Notes: generated by a model not told the origin, from the sequence alone. 64,000 bases of DNA from Weizmannia acidilactici (GCF_008974225.1 NZ_BKZR01000010.1:26134-90133); one strand, 5' to 3'; shown: positions 17,159 to 25,667, counted from the stretch's first letter. Program-made: numbers and translations.

Positions 17159-17695
17159 TTAACTGATTAATGTTCTTTCAAGACGTTCCAATTTTCCGCG
17201 CAAACTGCTGTCAAAAATGGAATTTCCGATTCTGATCTTTAATCCGCCCAATAATCCGCTGTCTACAACATTTTCAATATTCAAGGACCGCTTTCCGACT
17301 TTTTCTGCAAACACGCCGGATATGGCCTTGCTCTCCTCGGCAGTAAGCGGCCGTGCTGAGTAGACAACAGCTTCGGAAATGCCGCGCTCTTCATTCATCC
17401 GCTCGATAAAAGAACGGCAAACGTCAGCAATCAAATCGTCACGGTGGCGCTCTGTCAAAAGCAGCAGCGTATTCAATGTGAAAGTGGATAATCCGGAAAA
17501 AATATCTTTAAGGATTTCTTGTTTTTTTTCTAGTGTCACTTTCGGAGATTTAAGGAGTTTTCTGAACGGTTCATTTCCTTCAAAAACCTCTTTAACCACG
17601 CGCACCTCTTTTTCAATTGTTTCCAGCTGCCCGTGCTCTTTCGCAAGTTCGAAAAGCGCCGAAGCGTACCGTTTTTCTACCGCGTCATGACTCAT
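17159..17695 (-). CDS. atpH: ATP synthase F1 subunit delta
   Basis: Part of the peripheral stator that joins F1 to subunit b. It has 178 residues: an N-terminal helical bundle (1-105) starting AVEKRYASALFELAKE, and the C-terminal segment VVDSGLLGGLKIRIGN typical of the family. Its ATG overlaps the atpF stop (17692-17695, ATGA), so translation of the two stator subunits is probably coupled. Confidence 0.96.
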   Translation of the reverse strand: MSHDAVEKRYASALFELAKEHGQLETIEKEVRVVKEVFEGNEPFRKLLKSPKVTLEKKQEILKDIFSGLSTFTLNTLLLLTERHRDDLIADVCRSFIERMNEERGISEAVVYSARPLTAEESKAISGVFAEKVGKRSLNIENVVDSGLLGGLKIRIGNSIFDSSLRGKLERLERTLIS

Positions 17696-18213
17696 CGCAT
17701 TTCTCCTGCCTCTTTAATAGATTCCATAATCAGTTTTTCGTGATCTTTTTCCGATATTTCTTTTTCAATCACTTTCGAGGCAATCATAACAGACAGGGAT
17801 GCAACCTGTTCACGCAAAGCAGCGACAGCTTTTGCTTTTTCCTGTTCGATTTCCAGCTTTGCGGCATTTTTTAATCTTTCCGCTTCCGCACGAGCTGTCG
17901 AAATGATTTCTTCCCGTTGCGCATCCGCTTGTTTTTTCGCATTTTCGATTAAAGCCTGGCCTTCCTGCCTTGCCTGGCTAAGCAAAGCGCGCTGCTCCTC
18001 AAGAAGCCTGTTTGTTTCAGCGCGGTTTTTTTCCGCCAATTCAATTTCTTTTGCGATATGTTCTTCACGCTTTTGCATGATGCCCATTAAAGGCTTCCAG
18101 GCATACCGTTTCAACAGGAGCATTAAAATGATAAACATGACAAGCTGAAAGACGATATCGCCTGTATTTAAATGTCCTTCAACGAATCCTAGTACAAAAC
18201 TGTTTTCAAACAC
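17692..18213 (-). CDS. atpF: ATP synthase Fo subunit b
   Basis: Stator subunit with one N-terminal membrane helix (about 18-36) and a long charged coiled coil (about 45-160, rich in Ala, Glu, Lys and Gln) that reaches up to delta. It has 173 residues. The start is GTG at 18213 with AAGGAGTG seven bases upstream. The stop overlaps the atpH start by four bases. Upstream of the ribosome binding site lies a 10-bp hairpin between atpE and atpF. Confidence 0.96.
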   Translation of the reverse strand: MFENSFVLGFVEGHLNTGDIVFQLVMFIILMLLLKRYAWKPLMGIMQKREEHIAKEIELAEKNRAETNRLLEEQRALLSQARQEGQALIENAKKQADAQREEIISTARAEAERLKNAAKLEIEQEKAKAVAALREQVASLSVMIASKVIEKEISEKDHEKLIMESIKEAGEMR

Positions 18214-18280
18214 CCAGGTTCACTCCTTTCCAAAGCCGCTTCCATCGTTACCAAGCGCCGTTAAAACACCATCATAAAGG

Positions 18281-18315
18281 AATGGCGAAGTTTCCGTTAG
18301 ATGATCTTCGCCATT
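18281..18315 (-). other. Hairpin between atpE and atpF
   Basis: Perfect 10-bp inverted repeat AATGGCGAAG/CTTCGCCATT (18281-18290 and 18306-18315) with a 15-base loop, 16 bases after the atpE stop. There is no U-run, so it is not a classic terminator. It could stabilise the 3' end of atpB-atpE mRNA or act as a processing site that raises c-subunit output. Confidence 0.6.
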
Positions 18316-18330
18316 GATAAAAACCGTTTC

Positions 18331-18549
18331 CTATCTGTTAAGAACCATAAACCCGATAACAACCGCGATGATTGGCAGAGCCTCAACCAACGCAATACCA
18401 ACGAACATCATTGTTTGCAGTAATCCGCGTGCTTCAGGCTGGCGGGCAATCCCTTCTACAGTGCGGCCGACTACAAGACCGTTCCCGATACCAGCGCCTA
18501 CTGCTGCCAAACCACATGCAATTGCTGCTCCAATAACACCCAAACTCAT
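18331..18549 (-). CDS. atpE: ATP synthase Fo subunit c
   Basis: Proteolipid of the rotor ring. It has 72 residues in two membrane helices joined by the polar RQP loop (36-38). The N-terminal helix carries the GxGxGxG-like face (AAVGAGIGNGLVVG). The proton-carrying carboxylate is Glu56 in GIALVEALPII, and no extra sodium-binding Gln/Thr pattern is evident, so proton coupling is likely. AAGGAGGAAA precedes the ATG. Confidence 0.97.
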   Translation of the reverse strand: MSLGVIGAAIACGLAAVGAGIGNGLVVGRTVEGIARQPEARGLLQTMMFVGIALVEALPIIAVVIGFMVLNR

Positions 18550-18618
18550 GAATATTTCCTCCTTTAAGTTATATAAAAATTGGCTTGTCTTTTCAAAAAG
18601 AAAAATTATATGAAATGG

Positions 18619-19329
18619 CTATGCCTCGTGTGAAACTTTATGAGACATGTAAACCATTGTCAGCATGGTAAAAATATATGCCTGGATTGTTCCGACAAAG
18701 ATGGAAAAAGCCTGCCATGCCAATGTAGGCACGATGGCCGCAATGGTCCCTCCGACATGTGTCGCCAAACTCCCGGCAAGAAGCGTCAGCAGAATTTCAC
18801 CGGCATAAATGTTTCCGTAAAGCCGGAGACCCATTGTCAAAGTGTTCGCGAATTCTTCTATCAGTTTAATAGGGAGCAGGAATACCATCGGCTGGACATA
18901 GCTTTTTAAATAGCCGCCGACTCCCCTTTCTTTGACGCCGTAATAATGGGTTAAACCTACAATCATAACCGCCAAAGTCAATGTGATGATCGGATCAGAC
19001 GTAGGCGACTTCCACCATAAGTAATGGTTGAACACTACCATGAACGGCAGGCCGAGCATATTGGAAACAAAAATATACATGATCAAAGTGATCCCAAGAA
19101 TATGGAATCTTCCACCTGTTTTCCAATCCATATTGCTTTTAATAATATCCTTGACAAAGTCCATGACCCATTCAAGGAAGTTTTGCATGCCTGTGGGTTT
19201 CAACGCCAGCTTTCTTGTGGAGACGACCGCTATAATGAAAACGATCAAAGAAGAAACCGTAATCATCATGACATTGGCCAGGTTAAAGTACAATCCCATG
19301 AATTCTACGATTGGAGCCTTATGTTCCAT
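18619..19329 (-). CDS. atpB: ATP synthase Fo subunit a
   Basis: Membrane stator subunit that forms the proton half-channels. It has 236 residues with about five to six membrane helices. The essential Arg lies in TMGLRLYGNIYAGE, and the C-terminal helix contains QAYIFTMLTMVYMSHKVSHE. It is preceded by TGAGGTGAG. It follows atpI by 17 bp and precedes atpE by 69 bp, the usual order. Confidence 0.97.
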   Translation of the reverse strand: MEHKAPIVEFMGLYFNLANVMMITVSSLIVFIIAVVSTRKLALKPTGMQNFLEWVMDFVKDIIKSNMDWKTGGRFHILGITLIMYIFVSNMLGLPFMVVFNHYLWWKSPTSDPIITLTLAVMIVGLTHYYGVKERGVGGYLKSYVQPMVFLLPIKLIEEFANTLTMGLRLYGNIYAGEILLTLLAGSLATHVGGTIAAIVPTLAWQAFSIFVGTIQAYIFTMLTMVYMSHKVSHEA

Positions 19330-19346
19330 TAGAACTCACCTCACTT

Positions 19347-19724
19347 TTACATTTTTCTTTGCCGCAATAAACCCACAAAAAAATCTATCATAATGACCAC
19401 ATAAGCAGTCATTATTCCAATAATTACACAGAGGACGTCTATATATCCCGGATAGCGCAATGCAAACAAAACCGCGATGACGGCCGCCGTCATTCTCAGG
19501 CCTGTTCCCATTGCACGCGGTTTTTTCCCCGGATCAATAGAGTTTGTTACCGAAATCGTTCTTTTTGCCAGCAGCCATAAGTTAAAAAGGCTGACGGATG
19601 TACCTAAAAGCAACCCCAGAAAAACCGGACGGTATGGGGGCAGGCCTAAACCCATTAGGTAGAACAGCAGAAGAAACACCAAATACTTGCGCTGCCTTTT
19701 ATAAACCTGGATAAATTCCGGCAT
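19347..19724 (-). CDS. atpI: ATP synthase protein I
   Basis: Small accessory membrane protein that helps assemble the c ring. It has 125 residues with four predicted membrane segments (about 13-30, 34-54, 73-90, 94-116) and few polar residues between. It is the first gene of the operon. The start is uncertain: the ATG at 19724 has GGGAGTG 11 bases upstream, while the in-frame TTG at 19733 has it only about four to five bases upstream. AtpI is poorly conserved, so the assignment rests on topology and position before atpB. Confidence 0.85.
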   Translation of the reverse strand: MPEFIQVYKRQRKYLVFLLLFYLMGLGLPPYRPVFLGLLLGTSVSLFNLWLLAKRTISVTNSIDPGKKPRAMGTGLRMTAAVIAVLFALRYPGYIDVLCVIIGIMTAYVVIMIDFFVGLLRQRKM

Positions 19725-20003
19725 AAGTATCAATACACTCCCGAGTAAAAGTCCGGACCGTTAACAGCAAGGTATTTTTTCTTTATCACGCATCTGAAAA
19801 ATGGATATTGCCATACTTTTACAACAGCAGGCGCTGCAAAGAGCAGAAATGCGGGACCAGCCGGCTACGGCAATACGCAAAAACTCCACCTGTTACAGGT
19901 ACTGTAGCCCGCCACTGCCATTATGTTCTATTTTCTGTATGTAAATAGTAGAAAAGATTCCCCTTTCCAGTTATGAAAACCTTCTCAAAATGTACACTTT
20001 TTT
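19725..20003 (-). other. Long atp operon leader (about 270 nt)
   Basis: This stretch between the mapped promoter elements and atpI has no convincing gene. An 18-codon frame starting ATGGCAGTGGCG lacks a ribosome binding site. Short inverted repeats such as ACCTGT/ACAGGT are present. I recognise no riboswitch class. From 20033 to 20325 I see only non-coding DNA with a small AAAATC/GATTTT palindrome. Confidence 0.5.
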
Positions 20004-20032
20004 AGCATACAATAGCACTAAAGCATTGTCAA
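20004..20032 (-). promoter_or_regulatory. Sigma-A promoter of the ATP synthase operon
   Basis: On the minus strand, a perfect -35 TTGACA (complement of 20027-20032), 17-bp spacer and -10 TATGCT (complement of 20004-20009). It is the only strong promoter upstream of atpI. Confidence 0.8.
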
Positions 20033-20325
20033 TGGAGTTTCTGTAAAACAACATTGAATTCCTGCCCCCTATAAAATCGTTAAAGATTTTCATAACCGCT
20101 TCAGCGCCCGGGTACGCAAAAGCTGAAAAAGGGAAGTGCCCTATCCCTGGAGACACCTTAATGGCCGCATGCCGAAAGAACAAGGCGCCTCCATCTATTT
20201 ACATCGAAAATATACAGTTATTATAGACCCTTTTTATTTTTTTGCCAGTCCATTTCCCTTAGGTTAACAAATTTGTAAAACACTAAGCGGATTCATTTTG
20301 CATGGCCGGACGGAAGGAGATCAAA

Positions 20326-20955
20326 TTATTTCGTCCCGAATAAACGGTCCCCCGCGTCCCCGAGGCCGGGTACAATATAGCCTTTCTCATTCAGTTTTTC
20401 ATCGAGGGCGGCCATGAAGATATCCACATCCGGATGCGCCTTTTGCACCGCTTCCACGCCTTGGGGTGATGCAATCAGGCACATGAATTTAATATTTTTC
20501 GCGCCCCTTTGTTTTAAGGATTGGATCGCATCCACTGCGGAGCCGCCCGTTGCCAGCATCGGATCTACGATAATGAAATCCCGCTCCTCGATATCGCTCG
20601 GCAGTTTTATATAATATTCAACCGGCTTTAATGTTTTCGGATCGCGGTACAGCCCGATGTGCCCGACTTTCGCGGCCGGGATCAGTTTCCGCACACCGTC
20701 AACCATGCCCAATCCTGCACGCAGTATCGGGACAATGCCAATTTTTTTGCCAGACAGTATTTTTGATTTCGCTTTGCTGACAGGCGTTTCAATTTCGATC
20801 TCTTCAAGCGGCATATCCCGCGTAATTTCAAACGCCATCAGCGTCGCCACTTCATCCACAAGCTCGCGGAATTCCTTCGTCCCCGTATGTTTATCGCGGA
20901 TATACGTTAACTTGTGCTGGATCAACGGATGGTTAATTACATGAACTGTGCTCAA
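20326..20955 (-). CDS. upp: Uracil phosphoribosyltransferase
   Basis: Pyrimidine salvage: uracil plus PRPP gives UMP. It has 209 residues with the PRPP-binding segment VDPMLATGGSAVDAI (about 130-144) and the uracil-binding C-terminal motif containing YIVPGLGDAGDRLFGTK. AAAGGAGAG precedes the ATG at 20955. It follows glyA but has its own candidate promoter after the glyA terminator. No PyrR-type leader was recognised. Confidence 0.97.
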   Translation of the reverse strand: MSTVHVINHPLIQHKLTYIRDKHTGTKEFRELVDEVATLMAFEITRDMPLEEIEIETPVSKAKSKILSGKKIGIVPILRAGLGMVDGVRKLIPAAKVGHIGLYRDPKTLKPVEYYIKLPSDIEERDFIIVDPMLATGGSAVDAIQSLKQRGAKNIKFMCLIASPQGVEAVQKAHPDVDIFMAALDEKLNEKGYIVPGLGDAGDRLFGTK

Positions 20956-21013
20956 TGAAATTCTCTCCTTTTAGAGGTTGGTATAAAATTCGACAAACTT
21001 CTTCGCCTCAACC

Positions 21014-21043
21014 ATTTTACACGAAAAAAGAACCCAATCTCAA
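21014..21043 (-). promoter_or_regulatory. Candidate sigma-A promoter of upp
   Basis: On the minus strand, TTGAGA (complement of 21038-21043), 18-bp spacer, TAAAAT (complement of 21014-21019). A perfect Spo0A-box nonamer TTTGTCGAA lies just downstream (complement of 20989-20997); one such match is expected about every 130 kb per two strands, so it may be chance. Confidence 0.55.
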
Positions 21044-21075
21044 GGAACGGCAAAATAAATTCTTAAGGCAGATCA

Positions 21076-21102
21076 TGAAAAGGCCCCGCGTCTTCCGCGG
21101 GG
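21076..21102 (-). terminator. Terminator of glyA
   Basis: Stem CCCCGCG/CGCGGGG (21084-21090 and 21096-21102) with a five-base loop, followed on the minus strand by CCTTTT. The U-run is short. Confidence 0.7.
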
Positions 21103-21109
21103 AAGGAGA

Positions 21110-22354
21110 TTAATTTTGATCCGGATAAAGTGGGAAACGTTCGGTCAGTTTTTTCACACGTTCGGCTTCTCCTTTTAAAATTCCCTCATCACTAGGATTT
21201 TTGAGCGCAGTGCCAATAATCGACGCAATTTCGTCCATTTCTTCAAGGCCGAAGCCCCTTGTCGTCACAGCAGGCGTACCGATTCTGAGTCCGCTTGTGA
21301 TGAACGGGCTTTCCGGGTCATACGGGATCGTGTTTTTATTGGCGGTGATCCCGATGTCATCCAGTACTTTTTCGGCTGTCTTGCCCGAGATGGATAAAGA
21401 ACGCAAATCAATCAGGATCAGGTGGTTGTCCGTCCCGCCTGATACAAGATCGAGACCCTCTTTTTTCAGCCCTTCGGCAAGGCGTTTGGCATTATCAACC
21501 ACTTTTTGCGAATAAACTTTAAACTTGTCTGTGAGTGCTTCGCCGAACGCCACGGCTTTGGCCGCAATCACATGCATCAGCGGGCCGCCCTGGATTCCCG
21601 GGAAAATGGACTTATCCAATTTCTTCGCAAATTCCTCTTTGCACAAAATCATGCCGCCGCGCGGCCCCCGTAATGTTTTATGGGTTGTTGTCGTTACAAA
21701 ATCCGCATAAGGAACCGGATTCGGGTGGAGACCGGCCGCAACGAGTCCGGCGATATGCGCCATATCGACCATCAAATAAGCGCCAACTTCATCCGCAATT
21801 TCCCTGAACTTTTTGAAATCGATCGTACGGGGGTATGCACTTGCGCCTGCAACGATCAGTTTTGGTTTATGTATGCGCGCCTTTTCCAGTACATCATCAT
21901 AGTCAATATACTGGGTTTCTTTGTCAACGCCGTATTCCACAAAATTGTATTGGATGCCACTGAAATTCACAGGGCTCCCGTGCGTCAAATGGCCGCCATG
22001 CGACAAATTCATACCCAGCACCGTGTCACCGTGTTCCAAAATAGTGAAGTAAACCGCCATGTTCGCCTGCGCACCGGAATGGGGCTGGACATTTACATGC
22101 TCTGCGCCGAAAAGCTGCTTTGCCCGGTCACGCGCAAGATTTTCCACGATATCGACATACTCGCACCCGCCGTAATACCGGTGGGCCGGATAGCCTTCAG
22201 CATATTTATTTGTCATGACGGATCCCTGCGCTTCCATAACGGCTTCGCTAACAAAGTTTTCGCTGGCAATCAGCTCAATTTTACTCCTTTGCCGGTTCAG
22301 TTCCTTCCGGATGGCTTGATAAACTTCCTGGTCTTGTCTTGCAATATGGCTCAA
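21110..22354 (-). CDS. glyA: Serine hydroxymethyltransferase
   Basis: PLP enzyme that converts serine and tetrahydrofolate to glycine and methylenetetrahydrofolate. It has 414 residues. The Schiff-base lysine is Lys226 in TTTTHKTLRGPRGG; the N-terminal SENFVSEAVMEAQGS and YAEGYPAHRYYGG motifs are intact. GGGGG precedes the ATG at 22354. It is bounded on both sides by terminators, so it is probably transcribed alone. No PurR box was recognised upstream. Confidence 0.97.
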   Translation of the reverse strand: MSHIARQDQEVYQAIRKELNRQRSKIELIASENFVSEAVMEAQGSVMTNKYAEGYPAHRYYGGCEYVDIVENLARDRAKQLFGAEHVNVQPHSGAQANMAVYFTILEHGDTVLGMNLSHGGHLTHGSPVNFSGIQYNFVEYGVDKETQYIDYDDVLEKARIHKPKLIVAGASAYPRTIDFKKFREIADEVGAYLMVDMAHIAGLVAAGLHPNPVPYADFVTTTTHKTLRGPRGGMILCKEEFAKKLDKSIFPGIQGGPLMHVIAAKAVAFGEALTDKFKVYSQKVVDNAKRLAEGLKKEGLDLVSGGTDNHLILIDLRSLSISGKTAEKVLDDIGITANKNTIPYDPESPFITSGLRIGTPAVTTRGFGLEEMDEIASIIGTALKNPSDEGILKGEAERVKKLTERFPLYPDQN

Positions 22355-22446
22355 ATTGAAACCCCCTCATACGGTCATTTTTCATATTCTTTTTTATTTT
22401 ACCATAACTTTTTGTGAAATCATGCCCTTTTTTTGGGACAAACATC

Positions 22447-22496
22447 AAAAAGGAAGCCCGCCCCCGCGTGGAAACTGCCGGGACTCGGCTTCTTTC
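22447..22496 (-). terminator. Probable terminator after ywlG
   Basis: Minus-strand stem AAGAAGCC pairing with GGCTTCCTT around a long GC-rich loop (complement of 22452-22496), followed by U5. The inner part can pair further. Confidence 0.6.
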
Positions 22497-22507
22497 TTGC
22501 GGATTGC

Positions 22508-23071
22508 TTAGCACGTGCCGCCTTTTTCATATACTGCCCGGGCACCCCCGATCAGTTTCGGGCGCGTCCTGGCAAATGTGACATGGGCCGCGCCCAGTTC
22601 CCTTTCCGATATCCGGACAGGAACGGCAACATGCTTTAAATGCATGCCGATAAAAGTATCCCCGATGTCAATCCCGGCATCTGCCCGGATAAATTCAACA
22701 ACAACAGGATCTTCCATATGGCCGTATGCAAAAGCAGCCATAGCACCACCTGCCTTTCGGACAGGCACCACTGTTACTTCTTCCCAGCCCTTCTGCAAAG
22801 CAAGCGTTCGATCCACGACAAGCGCCCTGTTCAAATGTTCGCAGCATTGAAACGCCGAATAAAACCCAAGCTTCCGGGAAAATTTCCGCACGCCGTTAAA
22901 AATGATTTCAGCGATTTCCGCTGCACCCGCCGTGCCAATTTTTTCCCCGATCACTTCCGATGTCGAACATCCGACGACAAAAACCTGCCCCTTTTTCACG
23001 GGGACTTGCCGGAAAAATTCATCCAGCATCCGGTTAAACTGTTCTTCCAACTGGCTAAAATCTGATTTCAA
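22508..23071 (-). CDS. ywlG: UPF0340 (DUF436) family protein YwlG
   Basis: A 187-residue cytosolic protein of the TIGR01440/DUF436 family, which has a Rossmann-like fold. Conserved-looking patches are VVGCSTSEVIGEKIGTAG (about 33-50), QCCEHLNRALVV (about 97-108) and AGIDIGDTFIGMHLKHVAVPVR. No function is established. It lies 21 bp after rpiB and is probably cotranscribed with it, upstream of glyA, the arrangement seen in B. subtilis. Paired cysteines in QCCEHLN might matter but cannot be assigned a role here. Confidence 0.85.
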   Translation of the reverse strand: MKSDFSQLEEQFNRMLDEFFRQVPVKKGQVFVVGCSTSEVIGEKIGTAGAAEIAEIIFNGVRKFSRKLGFYSAFQCCEHLNRALVVDRTLALQKGWEEVTVVPVRKAGGAMAAFAYGHMEDPVVVEFIRADAGIDIGDTFIGMHLKHVAVPVRISERELGAAHVTFARTRPKLIGGARAVYEKGGTC

Positions 23072-23092
23072 CGCTTCACACCTCTATTATGA

Positions 23093-23539
23093 TCATGCGT
23101 TTTTTTCTTCGTATTGCGATATTTTTTCAATCCTGCGCGCATGGCGGCCACCTTCAAACGATGTCCCGAGCCAAGTTTTCACAATTTCACGCGCAAGCCC
23201 GGGCCCGATTACCCTTTCCCCCATGGCGAGCACATTGCTATCATTATGCTCCCTCGTGGCTTTTGCACTGAAAACATCGTGGACGAGCGCGCAGCGGATG
23301 CCTTTTACTTTGTTGGCTGAAATGCACATGCCAATCCCGGTGCCGCAGATAAGAATCCCCCGGTCAAATTCACCTTCTGCCACTTTCTCGGCCACCGGCA
23401 ACGCATAATCGGGATAATCTACAGAACCTTCACACTCACAGCCAAAATCTTCGTATTCCACGCCCAATGAATCGAGCAAACTTGCAATTTCCCTTCGTAG
23501 ATTCATTCCACCATGGTCTGATGCCAATGCAACTTTCAT
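23093..23539 (-). CDS. rpiB: Ribose-5-phosphate isomerase B
   Basis: Interconverts ribose-5-phosphate and ribulose-5-phosphate in the pentose phosphate pathway. It has 148 residues. The catalytic cysteine is Cys65 in ICGTGIGMCISANK; ASDHGG (6-11) and DYPDYA (41-46) are the family signatures. GGGGGAAAA precedes the ATG. The gene corresponds to B. subtilis ywlF and leads a short operon with ywlG. Confidence 0.95.
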   Translation of the reverse strand: MKVALASDHGGMNLRREIASLLDSLGVEYEDFGCECEGSVDYPDYALPVAEKVAEGEFDRGILICGTGIGMCISANKVKGIRCALVHDVFSAKATREHNDSNVLAMGERVIGPGLAREIVKTWLGTSFEGGRHARRIEKISQYEEKNA

Positions 23540-23583
23540 GTTTTTCCCCCTCGTTTTATTTCCGCCTTCCCTAGTATTATGAG

Positions 23584-23720
23584 GCTGTGTTACATTTTAT
23601 GGTTGATGGCCGCGAAATCCGCCTCCGTGAGACTCCCGCAGCGCCCTAGCCGATGGATCCTGCCCGGCCCGTCCAGGCACCCTGCAAATTTTGCGGCCGT
23701 CATTGTCGGTTAACATAGTC
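23584..23720. repeat. Imperfect palindromic intergenic repeat, copy A
   Basis: The two ends are rough inverted repeats: GTTGATGGCCGCGAAATCCGC (here at 23602-23622) faces GCAAATTTTGCGGCCGTCATT (23683-23703). The left half resembles an arm of the repeat at 40436-40596 (GTTGAT, CGCGAAAT, GC kept in order), and both contain CCTGGAC. It lies in the 255-bp gap between rpiB and the chemoreceptor gene. Confidence 0.45.
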
Positions 23721-23794
23721 TCCAACAAAATCAACTAATTCTATTCTGGCATATCGCCATAAAAAAGAAAACGGAACAAAGCCTAAAATCTTAT

Positions 23795-25087
23795 TCACCG
23801 GATTTGAAAGCGGCCGATATTTCCCTTTAATTTCTCCGCATCCCGTTCCAGCTGGCCGACTAATTTTTCGATGGACTCCATTACATGGGCCTGTTCATTT
23901 GTGATCGATGTGACTTCTTTCGCCCCGGCGGAAGTCTGTTCGGCGATTGCCGCAACTTCCTGCGACTGCCGGGCGGCCTCCTGAATGGACTCCATTTGGT
24001 TTTTAGCCAATGAAGCGATATTGTCCACCGCCCCGGCCACGAGCAGGATGGAGTCCGTCATTTGCCCCATCGCCTCATTGGCCTGTTTCCCTTTCACCGC
24101 TTCATCATTCGCATTTTGCACCTGGACGGTGATTTGTCCCACGACATGGCTGACTTCCTCCTCAATATGCTGAATCAGGCCGGCAATGCCCTGTACCGCT
24201 TGGGCGCTTTCATCTGCCAGCTTCCTGACCTCATTGGCCACAACAGCAAACCCCTTACCGTGTTCGCCCGCGCGTGCCGCTTCAATGGAAGCATTTAACG
24301 CCAGCAAATTGGTTTGCGCCGCCACTTCCCCGACAAAAGAAACAATATCTTCCACTTTTTTCGTATCTTCAGCGAGACGGTGGACAGCCTCAAGGGAAGC
24401 CGCATTTTCTTTCGTCATTTCCTCGACGCCCGTAACCAATGAATCAATCGCCTCTTTGCTGGCTTTTACCTCCCCAAGCATGTGGTCTGACGAATGTTTG
24501 CAAGTATCCGCTTTTTCGCGGACTTCTGTAGCCAGCCGGTATATTTCCTCCACCAAATCGGCTGCGGATTGAGTCGCCGCTGCAGATTGTTCCGCCCCAA
24601 GGGAAATTTCTTCAACCGTCTGGTTAATATTTTCGGCCTGGTTTGTGGCCACCCCCGTTTTTTTGGAGATTTCTGACACTTTTTCTTTTGTATGTTCCAC
24701 ATTTCCGTTAATTTGCGCGACCATCTCCCGCAAATTGGCAATCATCCGATTGAAAGCGGACGCCAACGATTCGATTTCATCCCCGGATTTCGGCACCGGA
24801 ACTTCATGCTGCAAATTCCCGCTGCTCGCTTTGATCGCCGCACTTTCCAGCCTGCGCATCGGCTTAACAATCAAACGCGCCACAAAATAACTCAAAATCC
24901 CGGACCAGATAATGCCTAAAGCAAGCGTCAGCACAATAAACCAAGATTGGCTGATCGAATTTGAAAAGAACGGAAACACCACATAAATAAAAATGCCGCT
25001 GGACGTATACGTAATAAAAGACAAAATGGTGACAAACAAAACGATTTTTTTCGTCAAACTGAATCTGTAATTTCTTTCTTTCAACAC
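23795..25087 (-). CDS. Methyl-accepting chemotaxis protein without an extracellular sensor domain
   Basis: Chemoreceptor of 430 residues. Two membrane helices (about 13-35 and 44-66) are joined by only a few residues, so it has no periplasmic-side ligand domain. A HAMP domain (about 67-120) follows, then the cytoplasmic helical hairpin with the highly conserved tip VAAQTNLLALNASIEAARAGE near residues 255-275. The start is GTG at 25087 or TTG at 25084; both follow AGGGG. It begins eight bases after the ywlE stop, so translation is probably coupled. It may sense a membrane or cytoplasmic cue. No che genes are nearby. Confidence 0.88.
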   Translation of the reverse strand: MLKERNYRFSLTKKIVLFVTILSFITYTSSGIFIYVVFPFFSNSISQSWFIVLTLALGIIWSGILSYFVARLIVKPMRRLESAAIKASSGNLQHEVPVPKSGDEIESLASAFNRMIANLREMVAQINGNVEHTKEKVSEISKKTGVATNQAENINQTVEEISLGAEQSAAATQSAADLVEEIYRLATEVREKADTCKHSSDHMLGEVKASKEAIDSLVTGVEEMTKENAASLEAVHRLAEDTKKVEDIVSFVGEVAAQTNLLALNASIEAARAGEHGKGFAVVANEVRKLADESAQAVQGIAGLIQHIEEEVSHVVGQITVQVQNANDEAVKGKQANEAMGQMTDSILLVAGAVDNIASLAKNQMESIQEAARQSQEVAAIAEQTSAGAKEVTSITNEQAHVMESIEKLVGQLERDAEKLKGNIGRFQIR

Positions 25088-25095
25088 ACTCGCCC

Positions 25096-25536
25096 CTAAT
25101 TCCCCAGCTTTAATTTTTCAATCAAACGATTGATTAAACCGTCCAATTGCCCATATGTTGCTCTGTAAATTTGGAGGCTGCCGCCGTATGGATCCACGAC
25201 ATCACCTCCGATGCCGTCCGCAAATTCCAGTAGTGTAAACGTTTTATTTCGGGCCCGTGGAAACCGCCCGGCCACCGCTTCTTTATGGCCGTTTGTCATT
25301 GTAAAAATATAATCCGCCCAATCCACAAGTTCTTCCGAAAGATTTTTGGCCGCATGGCGGAATTTAATCGCGTTTTCCTTCAGCACTTCGTATGTATGGG
25401 CTGAGAGGGCGCTTCCCTCCAATGCAAAAATGCCGGCTGATTTTACTTCAACGCCCGGCAGCTGCTTCGCCTTTAGGATCGCCTCTGCCATCGGACTCCT
25501 GCATGTATTCCCTGTGCAAACAAAAAGAATATTCAA
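25096..25536 (-). CDS. ywlE: Protein-arginine phosphatase YwlE
   Basis: Low-molecular-weight phosphatase that removes phosphate from arginine residues marked by McsB, opposing ClpCP targeting. It has 146 residues. The P-loop is CTGNTCRS with the nucleophile Cys7 and Thr11, the residue that selects phosphoarginine in YwlE; the general-acid motif is DPYG. I chose the TTG at 25536 because AGGAGG is seven bases upstream and the product begins NILFVCTGN; the 33 codons before it are not conserved. The chemoreceptor follows at eight bases. Confidence 0.93.
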   Translation of the reverse strand: MNILFVCTGNTCRSPMAEAILKAKQLPGVEVKSAGIFALEGSALSAHTYEVLKENAIKFRHAAKNLSEELVDWADYIFTMTNGHKEAVAGRFPRARNKTFTLLEFADGIGGDVVDPYGGSLQIYRATYGQLDGLINRLIEKLKLGN

Positions 25537-25667
25537 CCCCCGTCCTCCTTGTCCGGTATTTTTATCTACTAATATTATAGTAAAAAAGACACCGAATACA
25601 AAGCTGAACTTCCCCGCACGAAAAAATCCCGGCATCCGTCTTGGAAACCAGGTCCTTGCCCAACGTA

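Noticed and set aside
19971..20183. 70-codon minus-strand frame upstream of atpI
   Set aside because: It runs through the atp promoter and has no ribosome binding site.
20989..20997. Perfect Spo0A box TTTGTCGAA in the upp leader
   Set aside because: One exact nonamer is expected about every 130 kb over two strands, and upp is not a known Spo0A target.
21680..22417. 245-codon plus-strand frame opposite glyA
   Set aside because: Antisense to a conserved gene; no start signal.
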